In this document: positions 12,959-24,861 of the stretch, in pieces | Layout: each line of letters begins with the position of its first letter | Numbering within the stretch: the first letter of the stretch is position 1 | The notes under the pieces: model-generated | Database searches by the model: none | The model's input: the letters and a program-made list of their open reading frames with translations, nothing else | Told to the model about the DNA's origin: nothing | Position numbers and translations under genes: made by a program | Assembly: GCA_905183005.1 (NCBI GenBank) | Contig: CAJJDO010000055.1 | Location: forward strand, 1 to 64,000 | Source: Paramecium pentaurelia | Taxonomy: Eukaryota; Ciliophora; Oligohymenophorea; Peniculida; Parameciidae | Reading direction: 5' to 3' | Length of the DNA: 64,000 nt

Positions 12959-14521
12959 TCAATATTGTGATTATTAATGTTTTGATCTTTTAGAATTTTA
13001 TTTTTTATTTTATGATAGAACCATTTAATCAGTACTTTCTTTTTATAATTCTTCTTTTGTATGTCTTGATTCAGCCAATGTCTTTCTCTTCTCAACTACA
13101 AAATAATAAATTTTCTATACCCTCTGTCAATATAATGTCTAAATCATTTTAATGATCAGTTTAAGATTTTAATTCAGTATGTTATTTTGTACCTGATATT
13201 TCACTTTTATCATCATCAAATTTAACTGTTCCTTTCTTTTATTTCTTTTGATCTTATTTTGGAATATATTAATTTGAAACTAATAAAATATTATCTATTA
13301 TTTTTTCTAATTATTCTATTTTTGGCAATAGGGTTGTTTCATCATCATCTCCATTTATAATTTCGACTCCTATTTATTCTTAAATCCTCATATACTGTTA
13401 CTAAATTTAAGCTATTTATTTTTTATTTTAATCTATTCCTCTTGAGATTCTTTCAATCTTAGAATCTTCAGAATTTACTTATTCTTTAATTGGAGCTTTT
13501 GCCATTTATTTAAACTTTTATAAATATTATTATATTTTCTCATTCTTTTATTCAGTTTGTTCAATCTTAAAATATAATTAGAATTATTACCTCTTAATTT
13601 ATCTCATTGATTTCTTTATAGATTTCATCAATCCAAATTTCTTAATTATAATATTATTTCAGTATTGCTTCAACATTATTAAATCCTGTTTCTAAATAAA
13701 GTTTATTAAATTAAGCCTCATATTCAAGAACTTATTAGGCAACATCTTTCTATTCCTATTATGATTCACTTCTTTCTTTTAATATTGGTTTTGATTAATC
13801 ACCTTATTCTGTTAAATAAGGTCCTTAAACTTAAGATTTTTAATCTGAAGCCATGCTTTATTGTTCCTATTATTCATCTTTTTAAGGTTTGAATAAGGCA
13901 TCATATTCTTGTTGGAATTTTGTTTGTTCTTTATCAGCTAATTCTTTAATCAATTTCAATTAGTCTTGAAGAAATTTTTACTATAATTTAAATAAATTTA
14001 GTTACTTCCTCTTTAAGTAATTCATTTTATCTTATACAATTTTAATATTCTCTTTATTTAAAAATAGCATCTTTTTCTATTCCTTTAAATACTGTTGAAT
14101 AAATAACTCTTTCTCTTCTACTAAGATTCAATTACTCTTTTTCTGCTTCTACTTCTGCTAATTATTCATTATGTTTAATGTGAATTTATTACAGTTTCAA
14201 TTCTGCATCTCGAACTGCCTATCATATTAAATATTGATTTTACTTTTTAAACTTAAGTTAATTCACTGCCAGAATTAGTATTTTCTATTTTTGAAATATC
14301 TTTTGCACTTGTTTTCATAGCATTTACTAGATTTTCTAAGTCTTACTAAAATATAAGTAATTTATTACCTTCTTTTTAGTTTCTATTTCAATTTTTTAAG
14401 CAATCAAAGCACATTCTTCTTAAGCCTTAATCACACTCAAAGCTAGTTAAGTATCGACAACTGTATTTTTTTATTTTTAATTGATTAATTAATCTGTATA
14501 TTCAGAATTGTCAATTTTCAT
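12959..14521 (-). CDS. Coiled-coil protein, roughly 480-490 residues
   Basis: Starts MKIDNSEYTDQLINQK and proceeds through long Glu/Gln/Lys heptads (VIKAQEECALIAQKIEIET), then a C-terminal acidic and Ser/Lys-rich tail ending RSKHQQSQY before TGA. At least four introns of 23-25 nt are needed; one near 13567-13591 and one near the 3' end remove frame breaks. There is no signal peptide or catalytic motif. Likely cytoskeletal by composition only. It lies divergent to the SF-assemblin gene (206-bp gap), which may be a coincidence. The exact exon structure in the middle was not resolved base by base. Confidence 0.65.
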
Positions 14522-14727
14522 TTATGAGATGAGAGATCTAGTTAAGATGTAATGTATACTTATTTTATGTTGTAATTTGTTGAAAATCAGATTTAGCTTT
14601 TTGGATGGAAGTGTTTAGAGTTGAAATTGTTTAACTTTGATTCATTTAATTATTATATATTATTAACATTTTATAGGGGTAATGTTATACTTGATAAATC
14701 GTAAATAAATTTAATTAAAAATATCAT

Positions 14728-15620
14728 ATGCTACTTTCGACATCAAAATTAACGACTTCCAAACTTACTAAATCTCAATTATCAAGTCCTTAAAGATCCA
14801 CCATTAACTATTTGAGTTAAGACCTTGATTCCCCATCAAGATAAAGAATTAAATTATTATCAGACAAATGGAATCACATTCAAAATGGAATTGATAAAGA
14901 TAAAGTAGAAAAAAGAGAAGTATTGGAAGAAAGAATCAAAATTATTGAAGACGTACTTGCATCTGAAAAACCTAAAGATGAATAAAAATTCAAAGTCATT
15001 AAAGATTCAGTCTTGAAACTATAAGATTAAGCACATAATCAAAAATCAGAGAGAGAAGTATATAATTAAAACCATAATTTCTAGGCATTTGATGATAAGA
15101 AGGAGAAAGATTTCAGAACATTATCTGATAATATTGCATTATCTTTTGAATAGGAAAGAAATATTAGAGGATAAGGAGAAACAAAGTTGTAGAAGTAAAT
15201 TGACGAACGTTTTGCTTAGATAACTCTAACTATAACTAGAAATACTCATTAATATGAAGACAGAAGTTAGGCTAAAATTGCAGAAGTTCTTTAATAAATA
15301 TAAGTTGTTAAAAATTAATTAGATTAAGAAAGAAGATCAAGGTATTTTAGAATGCATATAAAAATAGGGAAGAATCAGCTGAATCATTATCTGAATAAAT
15401 TGATAGTGAAATTAACAAATTTTCAGATTAATTGCTTGTTGAAAAGAAAGTAAGAGAGGAAACATAAGGAAAAATATTCAGAATGATTGAAGATGTGCAT
15501 GGCAAATTATAATAAGATATTAATTTTGAAAGAAGGGAAAGAGAAGCAACTACTGAAGCATTATTAAAATTATTAGAGGATGCATGCATTAAAATAGATA
15601 AAAATTTCAGATCATTTTGA
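14728..15620 (+). CDS. SF-assemblin / striated rootlet fibre protein
   Basis: 288 residues after removal of one 26-nt intron near 15339-15364. A Ser/Thr-rich head (MLLSTSKLTTSKLTKSQLSS) is followed by a single alpha-helical rod of about 250 residues, the layout of SF-assemblin and beta-giardin. These proteins polymerise into striated fibres at basal bodies; in Paramecium they build the kinetodesmal rootlets attached to each basal body. Family-like pieces include LSDKWNHIQNGIDKDKVEK, FEQERNIRGQGETKLQKQ and the conserved end INFERREREATTEALLKLLE. Length matches the family (about 280-300 residues). The start ATG is the only one giving the Ser/Pro head. Confidence 0.85.
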
Positions 15621-15688
15621 TTTATTATATTATATTATTATAAATTGGAATCTACATATAATTTCCAAAAAATTAATACAATTAAATA

Positions 15689-16669
15689 TCAACTGCTAAC
15701 CATTCTTTAAATTTTTTTATTTTATTTTTAAGATTATTAGTATTATTTTTCCAATAATTGATTTTGGGATGCAAATGAAATAACAGTTTTTTTATTAATA
15801 AGTTTATTAAATGGAATTCTTTATTTAGCAATATTTTATTGTTGATTTAATATAGAATTAATAGAATTATTAATTGTTTTGTTTAGATTAATTTGAGATG
15901 TATTATTACTATGAAATTTTAATTCTTTTTTATAAAAATAATTTCTGCCCACTGTCTAAGGACCTACTCTAGATTATGAAGTTCTTTCTTGTTATTCTTA
16001 TTATTTTATAAATTATTAATTTGAATTACCAATTTGTATTGTCTCAAAATTTTAATCTCTATTTAAACCATACATCATTTTCAATGCTATTTTCTCTTAA
16101 ATAATAAACATTAATTTACTTCAAAATATTCCTTAGAACTCTAGAAATTTGATAATTTAGACCTTTCAAATTTATTTCTGTTAGGGTAACACTGAACAAA
16201 GAATCCAACATTTGTTTTTTCTGCTTTAATATTAATAGTTTAGGTTTCTTCTTATTTTGTTGTAATTAGAGAACAATCTTTAGGCTTAGGAGATCTGAGT
16301 TATTTCATTAATTATGTTCTGCTTTTTTATTCATTATGAATTGATGTTGATTTCATAATTGTTTCATCTAATGGAAATTATGTTTGTTTAATGGTTTCTT
16401 ATGATATCCTTCTACCTGATTGCATTTATGCTATTTGTCTGGTGGAATTTATTATCTTGTCAGCATGATGTTCAGAGACTGATTTGCATAATTACAATGA
16501 GGAGATTCTTTAAAGTTCTTAATGTATGCTACCTCCATATTTATGCCATGGACCCAAATTTTCCATATCATTAATAATGAAAGAGTCTTGTGTATTTAAG
16601 ATTAGACGTACCATCTCTACTTAAACAGTCGTATATCTCAGCTTCTTTGTTTTCTTTAGATCTCAACAT
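15689..16669 (-). CDS. Unknown Ser/Asn/Gln-rich protein, 309 residues
   Basis: Two introns (25 nt near the start, 26 nt in the middle) give exactly 310 codons. The product begins MLRSKENKEAEIYDCLSRD and has low-complexity Asn/Gln/Ser segments, short basic motifs (LRSPKPKDCSLITT) and no membrane segment or coiled coil of note. A patch VGFFVQCYPNRNKFERSKLS may be folded. No family recognised. It converges with the SF-assemblin gene (68 bp between stops) and is divergent to the next gene with only 28 bp between the starts. Confidence 0.65.
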
Positions 16670-16697
16670 AAATTAATTAAATAGGTAATATTGTTAG

Positions 16698-17901
16698 ATG
16701 AAAAAATAATAATTCGAATACTGAATAACCAAAGAGATAGAAAACAAGAATATAAGAGAAATAAGAAAATAATAAACCAAGTAGCTTGATCAAATTTAAA
16801 TATGAGCATTAATATGATGCTGAATCAGAAATAACTCTAATTAATAAAATCTCGCTGGAAAGTACTCCAAGAAAATAAGAAGAATTAATAAAGTGATAGT
16901 TCTATCTCTAAGACTTCTTTTAGGTTCAAAGAAGATAGAATAATTTTGGAATTAAGTAGATCAAAAGTAATTATGCTTAATTGTCTAAAATTATTATTAT
17001 TACTTATTTTGAGGATAGTATTTTGGAATTAATTAATGGTTCTTATGTATTTGAAGAATTCAAAAGGGTAGTTACATAAATATATGATTTATGAAAGCAT
17101 AATATGCAAAAATTATAATCAATAGTATTTGCAATCAAGGATAGTATTGTAAATTATGATTAAAACATATTTTCAAAGTCTCTATAGATTTTCATGCAAC
17201 TTCGAATATTTCAACTGAAGATTTATAGGATAATATTAATGCCTTCCTTTTTTTTTAAATTGGATAACATTTATCATTCATGTTCAAATCCAGAGATTTC
17301 AAATGATACATAAAAGTCTAATATATATTAAACATTGTCAAATTCTGAAAAAGGAAAATCTCTAGAACAGGTTGGATATAAAATCTAAGTGCTGTCTTTG
17401 AATTATGTGTGAAGATATAATATTCATATCATAGTAAGTTGATTAAAAACTTTCATATACTTTAAATAGAAATTGGTATATGGTATAATTAGCCTATGAA
17501 ATGAAAAACAAGGTTGCTCAAAAGTAGATATCCTTCTGTGTTAAAACTATAGGAAATTTTAATAAAGTTAAAAATTCTATTACATATATTTTTAGTCTTT
17601 GGATACATTAGATTATTTTTTAGTCTATGATATGTTGTTAGCTGTAGCTAGAAATTTATCATTGAAACTACTTGATGAATATATTTATTCTCTAACCTAA
17701 ATGATACGATATACATTCATTTGTTAGTTTACCACAATACTTCTTAATTTTTCTATTTATTAATAGTAACTGTACTAAATGTAATATAATATTTAAGTGA
17801 TAGGATATTTTTAAAAGCAATAAGGAGACTATAGATGGAGTACTAGAATTATACTAAATATGAAATTATAAAGAGAAGATGATTATGGAAGGAAATATTG
17901 A
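16698..17901 (+). CDS. Unknown protein, multi-intron, start frame-shifted
   Basis: A single protein can be traced from about 16710 to TGA 17899-17901, but only by removing introns: 30 nt with a TGA (after EEFKR), 28 nt near 17410, and 29 nt near 17570. The later exons read cleanly (KSLQIFMQLRIF; AVARNLSLKLLDEYIYSL). At the 5' end the only ATG (16698) is in a different frame: ATG is followed by six A, and one A fewer would give MKNNNSNTEQPKRQK in frame. One TGA at about 16901 also needs an intron of 31 nt coupled to an unusual 47-nt one. So this is either a real gene with a sequence error, or a young pseudogene. No family recognised. Confidence 0.45.
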
Positions 17902-18008
17902 TAAGTTTTGGTTTGAAATAATAAAATGGAGAATAAGGATATATGAAATAAATTGTTTTATGAAAATATTTTGTTTTGCATAATTAATTAAATTAAAAAT
18001 AACAGACA

Positions 18009-18774
18009 ATGCTGAAAAAAGAAGAAATATGGCAATCTATTAAATTTTTTCAAAAGTAGAATAGGAGAGAATTAGATTAAACAAGAGAATCAGAAGATTA
18101 ATCATCATTTATTTCTGATAATGAAAAAGAAAATTTATTTAAAAATAAATAGTAATCTTGTTAATGCAAATAATAAGTACTATAACTTAAGAAAGAATTC
18201 ATGCTTTAAATTAGAGAGTTAAAGGCTTAACATTAAATTGAAATAGAAAATCTTTAAAATCAATTTTAAAAATTAATGATTGAACAAAAACAAAAATATG
18301 AATAAGAAATTTCATAGTTAAAAGAAGATCTTGAATTTTATATGTGTGAATAGAATGATAAAGAATTACTTGAATTAATAGAATAGGAATAGTAGAAAGA
18401 TAAAGAAATATTTTAGTAATAATTAGAATATTAAATTACAGAGAAATTAAAATTGGAATAAAAACTAATGTAAATTTTGGAATTATCTTAGTCAATGTTA
18501 GAGAGAATTAAAATAGTATTAAGAATAAACATAGTAAATTTTGTCAAGTTAAAATACACAGTAAAATTACTAATAGTTACAACAAAGTGTACATAAGAAT
18601 TGTGCTCCTCAATTATTTAGAGATACTAATAGGAAAGTGAAATTATAAACTGAAGGAATAGATAGATCAATAGTAAATGATGATAATAGTAATAAAGTGG
18701 GAATATGCAATTCAATTAAAAATTTTAATGCTAATATTAAGCATATGGAAAAATCTCAATAATCATAATATTGA
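18009..18774 (+). CDS. Coiled-coil protein, 247 residues
   Basis: Starts MLKKEEIWQSIKFFQKQNR; one 22-nt intron (18470-18491) keeps the frame to TGA 18772-18774, giving 248 codons. The first 60 residues are acidic and Ser-rich; residues 60-170 are Gln/Glu/Leu heptads with a CQCKQQV patch; the tail is Asn/Ser-rich with a short basic element (CAPQLFRDTNRKVKLQ). No named family. It sits 23 bp upstream of the HAD phosphatase on the same strand, so the two are tandem but need not be co-transcribed; ciliate genes of this type are normally monocistronic. Confidence 0.7.
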
Positions 18775-18797
18775 TTATTAATTTTATTTTATATATT

Positions 18798-19668
18798 ATG
18801 TCAATTAAAATTAAATCTGTGACAGAAATAATTAACAAATATGACCATTTTATTTTTGATATGGATGGTGTTATTGTATGAATATTATATTATATATCAG
18901 TGGACAGGTGGATAATTTATTGAAAGTGGAGTTAATGGAGTAAAACATTTAATTGAAAAAGGAAAATCAGTATATTTCTTAACAAATAATTCAACGAAAA
19001 GTAGATAATCTTATTTTGAAATATTATCAAATATTGACATAAAAACAGATCTGGATCATATTTATTCAAGTTCATATTTAACTGCAGTTTATCTAAAAAT
19101 GAATAATTATAAAAAAGCATTTAATTTAGGAGTAATAGGAATAACAGAAGAATTATCAGCTTTAGGAATAAAAACAAGAGATTCTGAAGAATTTAAAGAT
19201 AATTAATATGTTACATATGACATATTTAATAGTATATAACCTGATGAAGATATTGATTGTGTTGTTTCAGGTCATAATCCATAATTTAATTACTATATGT
19301 TATGTTATGCTAGTTTATGCATTCAAAAGGGATGTAAATTTGTGGCAGCTAATCCTGACAGCTATATTAAAGTATAGAATCGATTGATGCCAGCAGGAGG
19401 ATGTATTTAAGCAATTTTGGAAAGAGCAACAGGATAAAAATCTCTTTTAGTAGGCAAACCTTCACCTACAGCTTTAGAAATAATAATGAAATAAAATAAG
19501 ATTGATGATAAATCAAAAGTCGTAATGATTGGTGATAATCCTGAAACTGATATTGAGTTTGGATGGAATTGTGGAATAGATACTATTTTAGTAACTACAG
19601 GTGTTACAAGCTAAGAATAAGCTGAACATGTAAAAACAACATATGTATGTGATCATTTATATATATGA
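18798..19668 (+). CDS. HAD-superfamily phosphatase, NagD / phosphoglycolate phosphatase type
   Basis: 281 residues after removing a 25-nt intron at 18876-18900. All four HAD motifs are visible: FDMDGVIW (nucleophile and acid Asp, about residue 20), FLTNNSTKSR (motif II), GKPSPTALEI (motif III Lys) and MIGDNPETDIEFG (motif IV acidic pair). The segment between motifs II and III is the C2-type cap with MPAGGCIQAI before motif III. This is the architecture of 4-nitrophenylphosphatase, phosphoglycolate phosphatase and pyridoxal phosphatase in eukaryotes, which are usually cytosolic and hydrolyse small phosphoesters. The intron interrupts motif I, right after DGVI. Which substrate is used cannot be read from the sequence. 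Confidence 0.9.
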
Positions 19669-19680
19669 ATATGATAATTA

Positions 19681-20167
19681 TCATGCTTATTCTTAACCAA
19701 CTTATAATTCAAGTTCTGCTATTCTTCTCTATAATCCTAGCAATTATTATTATAATGCAGTTTTTTCACCTTTTAATGCTGTTATTTGTTATTAAAGTCT
19801 AGAATTTTCAGCCTTTTAATGTGCAAAATGTCTAAAATAATCATTAAATAATAATACCTTTTCATTTCTTCTTCAATTCTCATTAATTCATTTGTTAGTG
19901 TTTTTTTTACATCTTATGTTTTCATACTTAAGACAGATTCTAAAGTATCTTTTTCAGATTTCAATATTTACACTTCTTTTTTATGAAAATTCATTTCATC
20001 TTAAATACCTTTGATTGTTTCCTATTATAAATATATTTTGATACTTCTAAACTCATTAATTTTCCTTTTAGTGAAGCAGGATTTTGTGATCCTGCAAAAC
20101 TTTAACCTGTTTATCCAAGATCACCTTTAGTTAGATTATTACCAGCTGATTTGAAAGCATTACTCAT
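19681..20167 (-). CDS. Small coiled-coil protein, 145 residues, axoneme-like
   Basis: Two introns (23 and 26 nt) give 146 codons exactly. The first 35 residues are Gly/Ser/Asn-rich (GQTGQSFAGSQNPASL), the remainder a coiled coil with EMNFHKKEVQILKSEK, MRIEEEMKRHFAHQKAEN and a C-terminal LQRRIAELELQVGQ. The style and size resemble small flagellar coiled-coil subunits such as the DRC12/CCDC153 group, but I would not name it on this evidence. Its stop lies 12 bp from the stop of the convergent phosphatase gene, a very tight tail-to-tail arrangement. Confidence 0.65.
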
Positions 20168-20279
20168 TTATGATATAAATAAAATATAATTATTGCAATT
20201 TAATTATTATTCTTTATATTTTTAACAGAATCTTTAATATTATTAACATTAATATATCTATATATTAAATAACTCAAAT

Positions 20280-22294
20280 TCAAACATTAAGTTTATTGAC
20301 TAAGAGTTTTAAAAAGATACCAGCAAAAACATGAAACATAACAGCAATAGATATTAAAACTATGACACAATTCCACATTCCAAAATGCATACCATAATAA
20401 TCCCATGGAGATATCTCTACTCCTGTAGGATCCAAGTGAAACGTAGCATCATTTAATTAAGTTCTACCAAATCCTTCTAAGAAATATTTAAATGGCTAAT
20501 TTTATTATAAATATAATACTGAGATGTATTAGACCCAACTAATAAATTTAGGAATAGATGCTAAATTAGCATATTGTCCACTAAATACTTAGAGTGGGAT
20601 CAATAATATAGGACCTAATGAAGCAGATTATTTAGCATCTTTAAACAAACATCCAGTAAATCTAATGATAATTTTGATGTATATACATTCCTAATCCATT
20701 TCCACTTAATGAAACTGAAACACTTATAACAGTAAAAAGTATAAGGTTTTCAAGTTGCCAAATAAATCCAAATGCAGCATACAATGCTATTGAGAATAAG
20801 ATTTATATAAAAACATTCATAGGAACTTCTAAGAAAACCTTACTCAAAAAATATGAAGAAACTCGATACATCTTAGAATTCTCTTCTTTTAAAAAAATGT
20901 TTCTTTCAATTGGAACTAAAATAGAATAAAATTTATACATAACATTAATAATGGTCCTAGTGCAGAAAATATTGCTGAAGTTCCACAAACAAAACAAGCT
21001 CCTCTCATATTATTTAAATATTTGCTCAAATCACCTATACTAACATTTTCGTCTTGAGGAGGCTAATCTTTTCCAACCATCCAATTAAGCTCTCCCAGAA
21101 ATAATAACATAAAGACTGATCCAAATATTTTACTTCTTAATAAATTAGGACTTCTAACATAATTTGTGAATTATCTTTGCATAAGATATTTCATTTCTTA
21201 ACAAAAAGATGTTTAAGTTTTTCTTTTATTATATCCTTGATTTTGAGAATAGAATTTTTGTGTATCTTTTTCTAAATATAATTTATAATTTTCATGAGTA
21301 ACTTTATTATCTCCTTAATTAAATGCATCATTAAGATTATTCATTATAGAATCTAAAGGAGTTGAATGAATATCAACATTTAAATTTACTTTGAGACAAT
21401 AATCTAATAGAAAATCATAATTTCCTTAATATATTGTTTATCCATTATTTAATATGATCATACGATCAAATAATTAACAAATATCAATACTTGGTTAATG
21501 TATTGTAAAAATGACTGTCCTTTTTTAACTAAATTTTATTAAAATTTTAATACTTAATTGTAATTTTCTTAAGAATATTCATACAAATAAATGCTGTAAA
21601 AGAATCTAAACCTGAAGTTGGTTCATCTAAAATTAATACTTAAGGATCACTAATTAATTCCATTCCAATAGAAGTTCTTTTCTTTTCACCTCCAGATATT
21701 CCTTTTATGATATTATCTCCTACCAAAGTATTTTAACAACTTCTCAAATTCAAATCTTTAATTATTTAATCAACTCTAGACATTCTTTATGCTAAATTAT
21801 CCTTTAATCTCATATTAGCTGCAAACATAAGTGTTTCTAATATTATAATTAATATATACCTTTTACAGTCAAGGTTGCCATCAATAAATCATCCTATATC
21901 ACAAAAGCTCCAAAATCATTGAATCTTTTATATTTACTATTATTTGCTAATATTTCTCCATTAATATATGTATTTGGTCCAGGTTTATATCTTTTGCTTA
22001 ATAAAGCAACTAAGGTTGTTTTTCCTGCACCAGATGGTCCCATAATTGCAGTCATTTATCCAGCTTTTGCATATCCTGAAACATCATTGAGAATTATTTT
22101 CTCATTATTATAACTTAGTAAAGGATCTGTCACTTTTGGTTTATTAGATTAAGCTTTCTATAAATTATAAATAATAATGATTATACAGTTGTAATTGTTA
22201 CTGATAGATTTTTCCAAACTAAATCTATCTCTTAATTATCAAATTTGTTAGGTTTGACTTTTGGTAAACTGATGTATTCATCTTGAGATTACAT
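20280..22294 (-). CDS. ABC transporter, ABCG (White) half-transporter
   Basis: 629 residues after removing five introns of 23-29 nt (the sum gives 630 codons). An N-terminal nucleotide-binding domain has Walker A GPSGAGKTT near residue 73, the Q-loop VIQDDLLMATLTV, signature GISGGEKKRTSIG, Walker B VLILDEPTSGLDS and H-loop FTIHQPS. It is followed by a membrane domain with about six helices and typical ABCG wording: TNYVRSPNLLRSKIFG, MYRVSSYFLSKVFLEVP, VFSGQYANLASIP, SWVQYISVLYL. NBD-before-TMD order and the length fit ABCG half-transporters, which act as dimers exporting lipids or small hydrophobic molecules. Substrate unknown. It lies just downstream (50 bp) of the trichocyst matrix gene, same strand. 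Confidence 0.92.
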
Positions 22295-22344
22295 AATAAG
22301 AAAAAATTTATTCTTAATTAATTATGTCACTATTTTATAATAAT

Positions 22345-23598
22345 TCAATTTTCAAGCAATTTACGCTTAAGCTAACCCAATTTAGATGAAATTAAATCAA
22401 CTGCTACAACAACTACTCTTTTTTATTTGATTCTAATTTATTTTAATTTAATTACCTATTTTAAGTATCAGTTTCATATTCATTATTTTTAAGTCTGCAA
22501 TCAGTTTTTCTATTTTCAAGTTCTTTTGTTTTTATTGCTACTTTCTGATCTACTTCAAATTTCTCATTTGTTCCTTAGGTAATTTTAGTAGACAAAGAAG
22601 CAACCAAACCTATAATTAATAAAATATTTTTATACCTTCCATATATGTCTTATCTTAATTAGCTTATACAAGTTAATCAGATAAAAGAGTATTAAGAAGA
22701 TCAAAATTACTTTATCTAAGAGCTTCTGCTTAATCCTCTCTTATTCTTTCAGATTGAATGTAATTTTCTATTTATTTCAATACTGAAAGAACTTTTCTTG
22801 TTAAGACTTCAGCCTATGAAGGTTCATCTGCAGCTTTAGATGCTAATTCACTCATTATTTCAAGCATACTGGCATATCCTTCTAATTAAACCTATAATAT
22901 AATTTAATGATATATACATGATGTTTAATTTTGTTGACTTTTTAAGCAACTTAAGCTAAAGAGGTTAATGATCTTGATTCAGAATCATCTTATACTGATT
23001 CTTCATATTTAAAACTATATGATTCTTCTAAAAATGATGGTTTTTCAAATCTTTTTCTATTTTTGACAAGAATATCTAAGTAACTATTGAAATATCCCTT
23101 CACTTAATTAACTCCAAATAAAGCTTATTCTAAATTATCTAAAATAGTTTCATAGGCTGCAGTCTCAGTTTCCCTTTTATGAGATTAATATTGCAACTCA
23201 GCCTTGAGATCTGTAATTTCATTATTTTTTCTTTCCAAACTAGCAACAGCCTAAACTTTCTATGGATTCAAGGAATCAAGTTGACTCTTAAGACCAAGAG
23301 ATGCAATAGTATTCTGATTAATTTAATTATTAAGGGTTGTGATATCTATATCACAATTCTATCTTATCCTAACTATACGATCATCATCTCTTTATTATTC
23401 ATTTTCAAGTGTTGTCTCAATACCTTATACCATATTAATAAGATTAGACACAACTGGGTCTTCAGTTTGTAGCTCCATCATAATAGTTTGAAGAATTGTT
23501 TATCCAAACTTAGAGTTTTATAATTCTTCAATCTATTGATCAAAGTCCATTGTTAGGCATCCTAAAACTAATAGAGACAATAAAATCGAAATTTTCAT
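22345..23598 (-). CDS. Trichocyst matrix protein (TMP) family
   Basis: 392 residues; introns of 26, 26 and 23 nt restore 393 codons. A clear signal peptide (MKISILLSLLVLGCLT) precedes two acidic helical regions. Trichocyst matrix proteins are made as precursors, enter the secretory pathway, are cleaved to small acidic polypeptides and crystallise in the trichocyst core. Family-like pieces: FGQTILQTIMMELQTEDPV at the mature N terminus, LNNQINQNTIASLGLKS, a divider near ESRSLTSLAQVAQ, then LLSDQLVQANQDKTYMEG. Compared with the tandem copy to the right, the opening FGxTIxQTI is shared. The C terminus ends GQLKRKLLEN. The position of the processing site was not worked out. Confidence 0.85.
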
Positions 23599-23648
23599 AT
23601 ATTTATATATAATAAAATCCGTTTTTATTTATTGGTATTAATATTTTT

Positions 23649-24805
23649 TCAGAATCTTATGCGTTGAATATAGCTTTTAGTTTCCATGTCGAATCTTGTT
23701 TCAAAGATATCAATACATTCAACAATAATCTCAAGCTAAGAATTTCTATAAAATAAAAATTGAATTATTAATTACCTTGAATCAGTTTATTATCTATGAG
23801 CTTTTTCAGTGTCATTGCAAGTTTAATCCCAATCTCCTTTTTCAGTTGATTTATTTTATATAACCTAATATTAAATAATATAATATTACAGAATCTTAAG
23901 TGGCTACATCATTTTTGACTTCCAAAATCTTTTATCCCAAAACTAAATAACGAGCATTTAGTTCTGCAATACTTCCTTCTAATCTTCTATTGGCTAATAG
24001 TAATCTTTCTTTTTATGTTTAAAAATCTAATTCTCTTCCATCATCTGCTTTCATTTCTTCTTTTTAAACTTAGAATATGCTATCAACAAGTGTGTCAATA
24101 ATTTTAACAACTTTTTATGCTGCACTTTCTTATGTTCCTTCATCTTATAATACTTCCAATAACATATTAACCATAGTATGGAATCCCTTTTTGTGAGGAT
24201 AATATTTCAAGAAATTTTAATGATGACTCTTTAATTCAGCAAAACTAGTCTTCTTCAATGATGTAATTCCTTATGATAAAATTTATTTGGCTTCTTATAA
24301 GGCTGAAATCAATCCTACTAATTCATCTCTTCTTTATTCATATTCACTCTAATAATTATTAACATATTTAAATTACTCTTTAAACATTACGAGCCTCTTG
24401 CAATACACTAATTCTATCCAAATTTCTTTATTCTTCTCCTTATTTATCTAATAATTGTTATTTCTTATCATTTTATTCTTATTATAATAGAGGCAATCTA
24501 TCTTCTGATGTTGCTTTTCTTTCCTTAGCAACTGTTATTACTGCAGCTGCTTATTCAGATGCTGTTTGACAACTTTACAATGCCACTTACACATCTTCAT
24601 CTTCAGCTCTCTATTCATTGAGAAGGTCATCCTTCATTTGCTTAAGGAGATGAACAACTGTATCAGCAGGATGTTCTTAAAGCAATTATACTTATATTGT
24701 TTATATAATTGTTTTTCCAAATTCTGAATCTCTTAATTAAGCAAAGAAATATTCATCTCTTGCTAGAGCTGCTCCTATCAGCACAATCAATACAATTATT
24801 TTCAT
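23649..24805 (-). CDS. Trichocyst matrix protein (TMP) family, tandem copy
   Basis: Signal peptide MKIIVLIVLIGAALA, then RDEYFFALIRDSEFGKTII, QVQLLQEHPADTVVHLLKQ and a long acidic helical core with heptads (LPLLQQEQNDKKQQLLDKQ, ELNARYLVLGQKI) ending CIDIFETRFDMETKSY. The end motif CIDIFETR is characteristic of Paramecium trichocyst matrix proteins. About 370 residues; small introns are needed in the middle and were not all fixed. The gene is in tandem with the other TMP (50 bp apart, same strand) but the two proteins are clearly divergent, so this is an old duplication rather than a recent one. Product expected in dense-core secretory granules. Confidence 0.85.
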
Positions 24806-24861
24806 TTTAGTTTTATTAATTATTAAAAAACGAATATATGAAGTAAAATTAATTAAAATAA

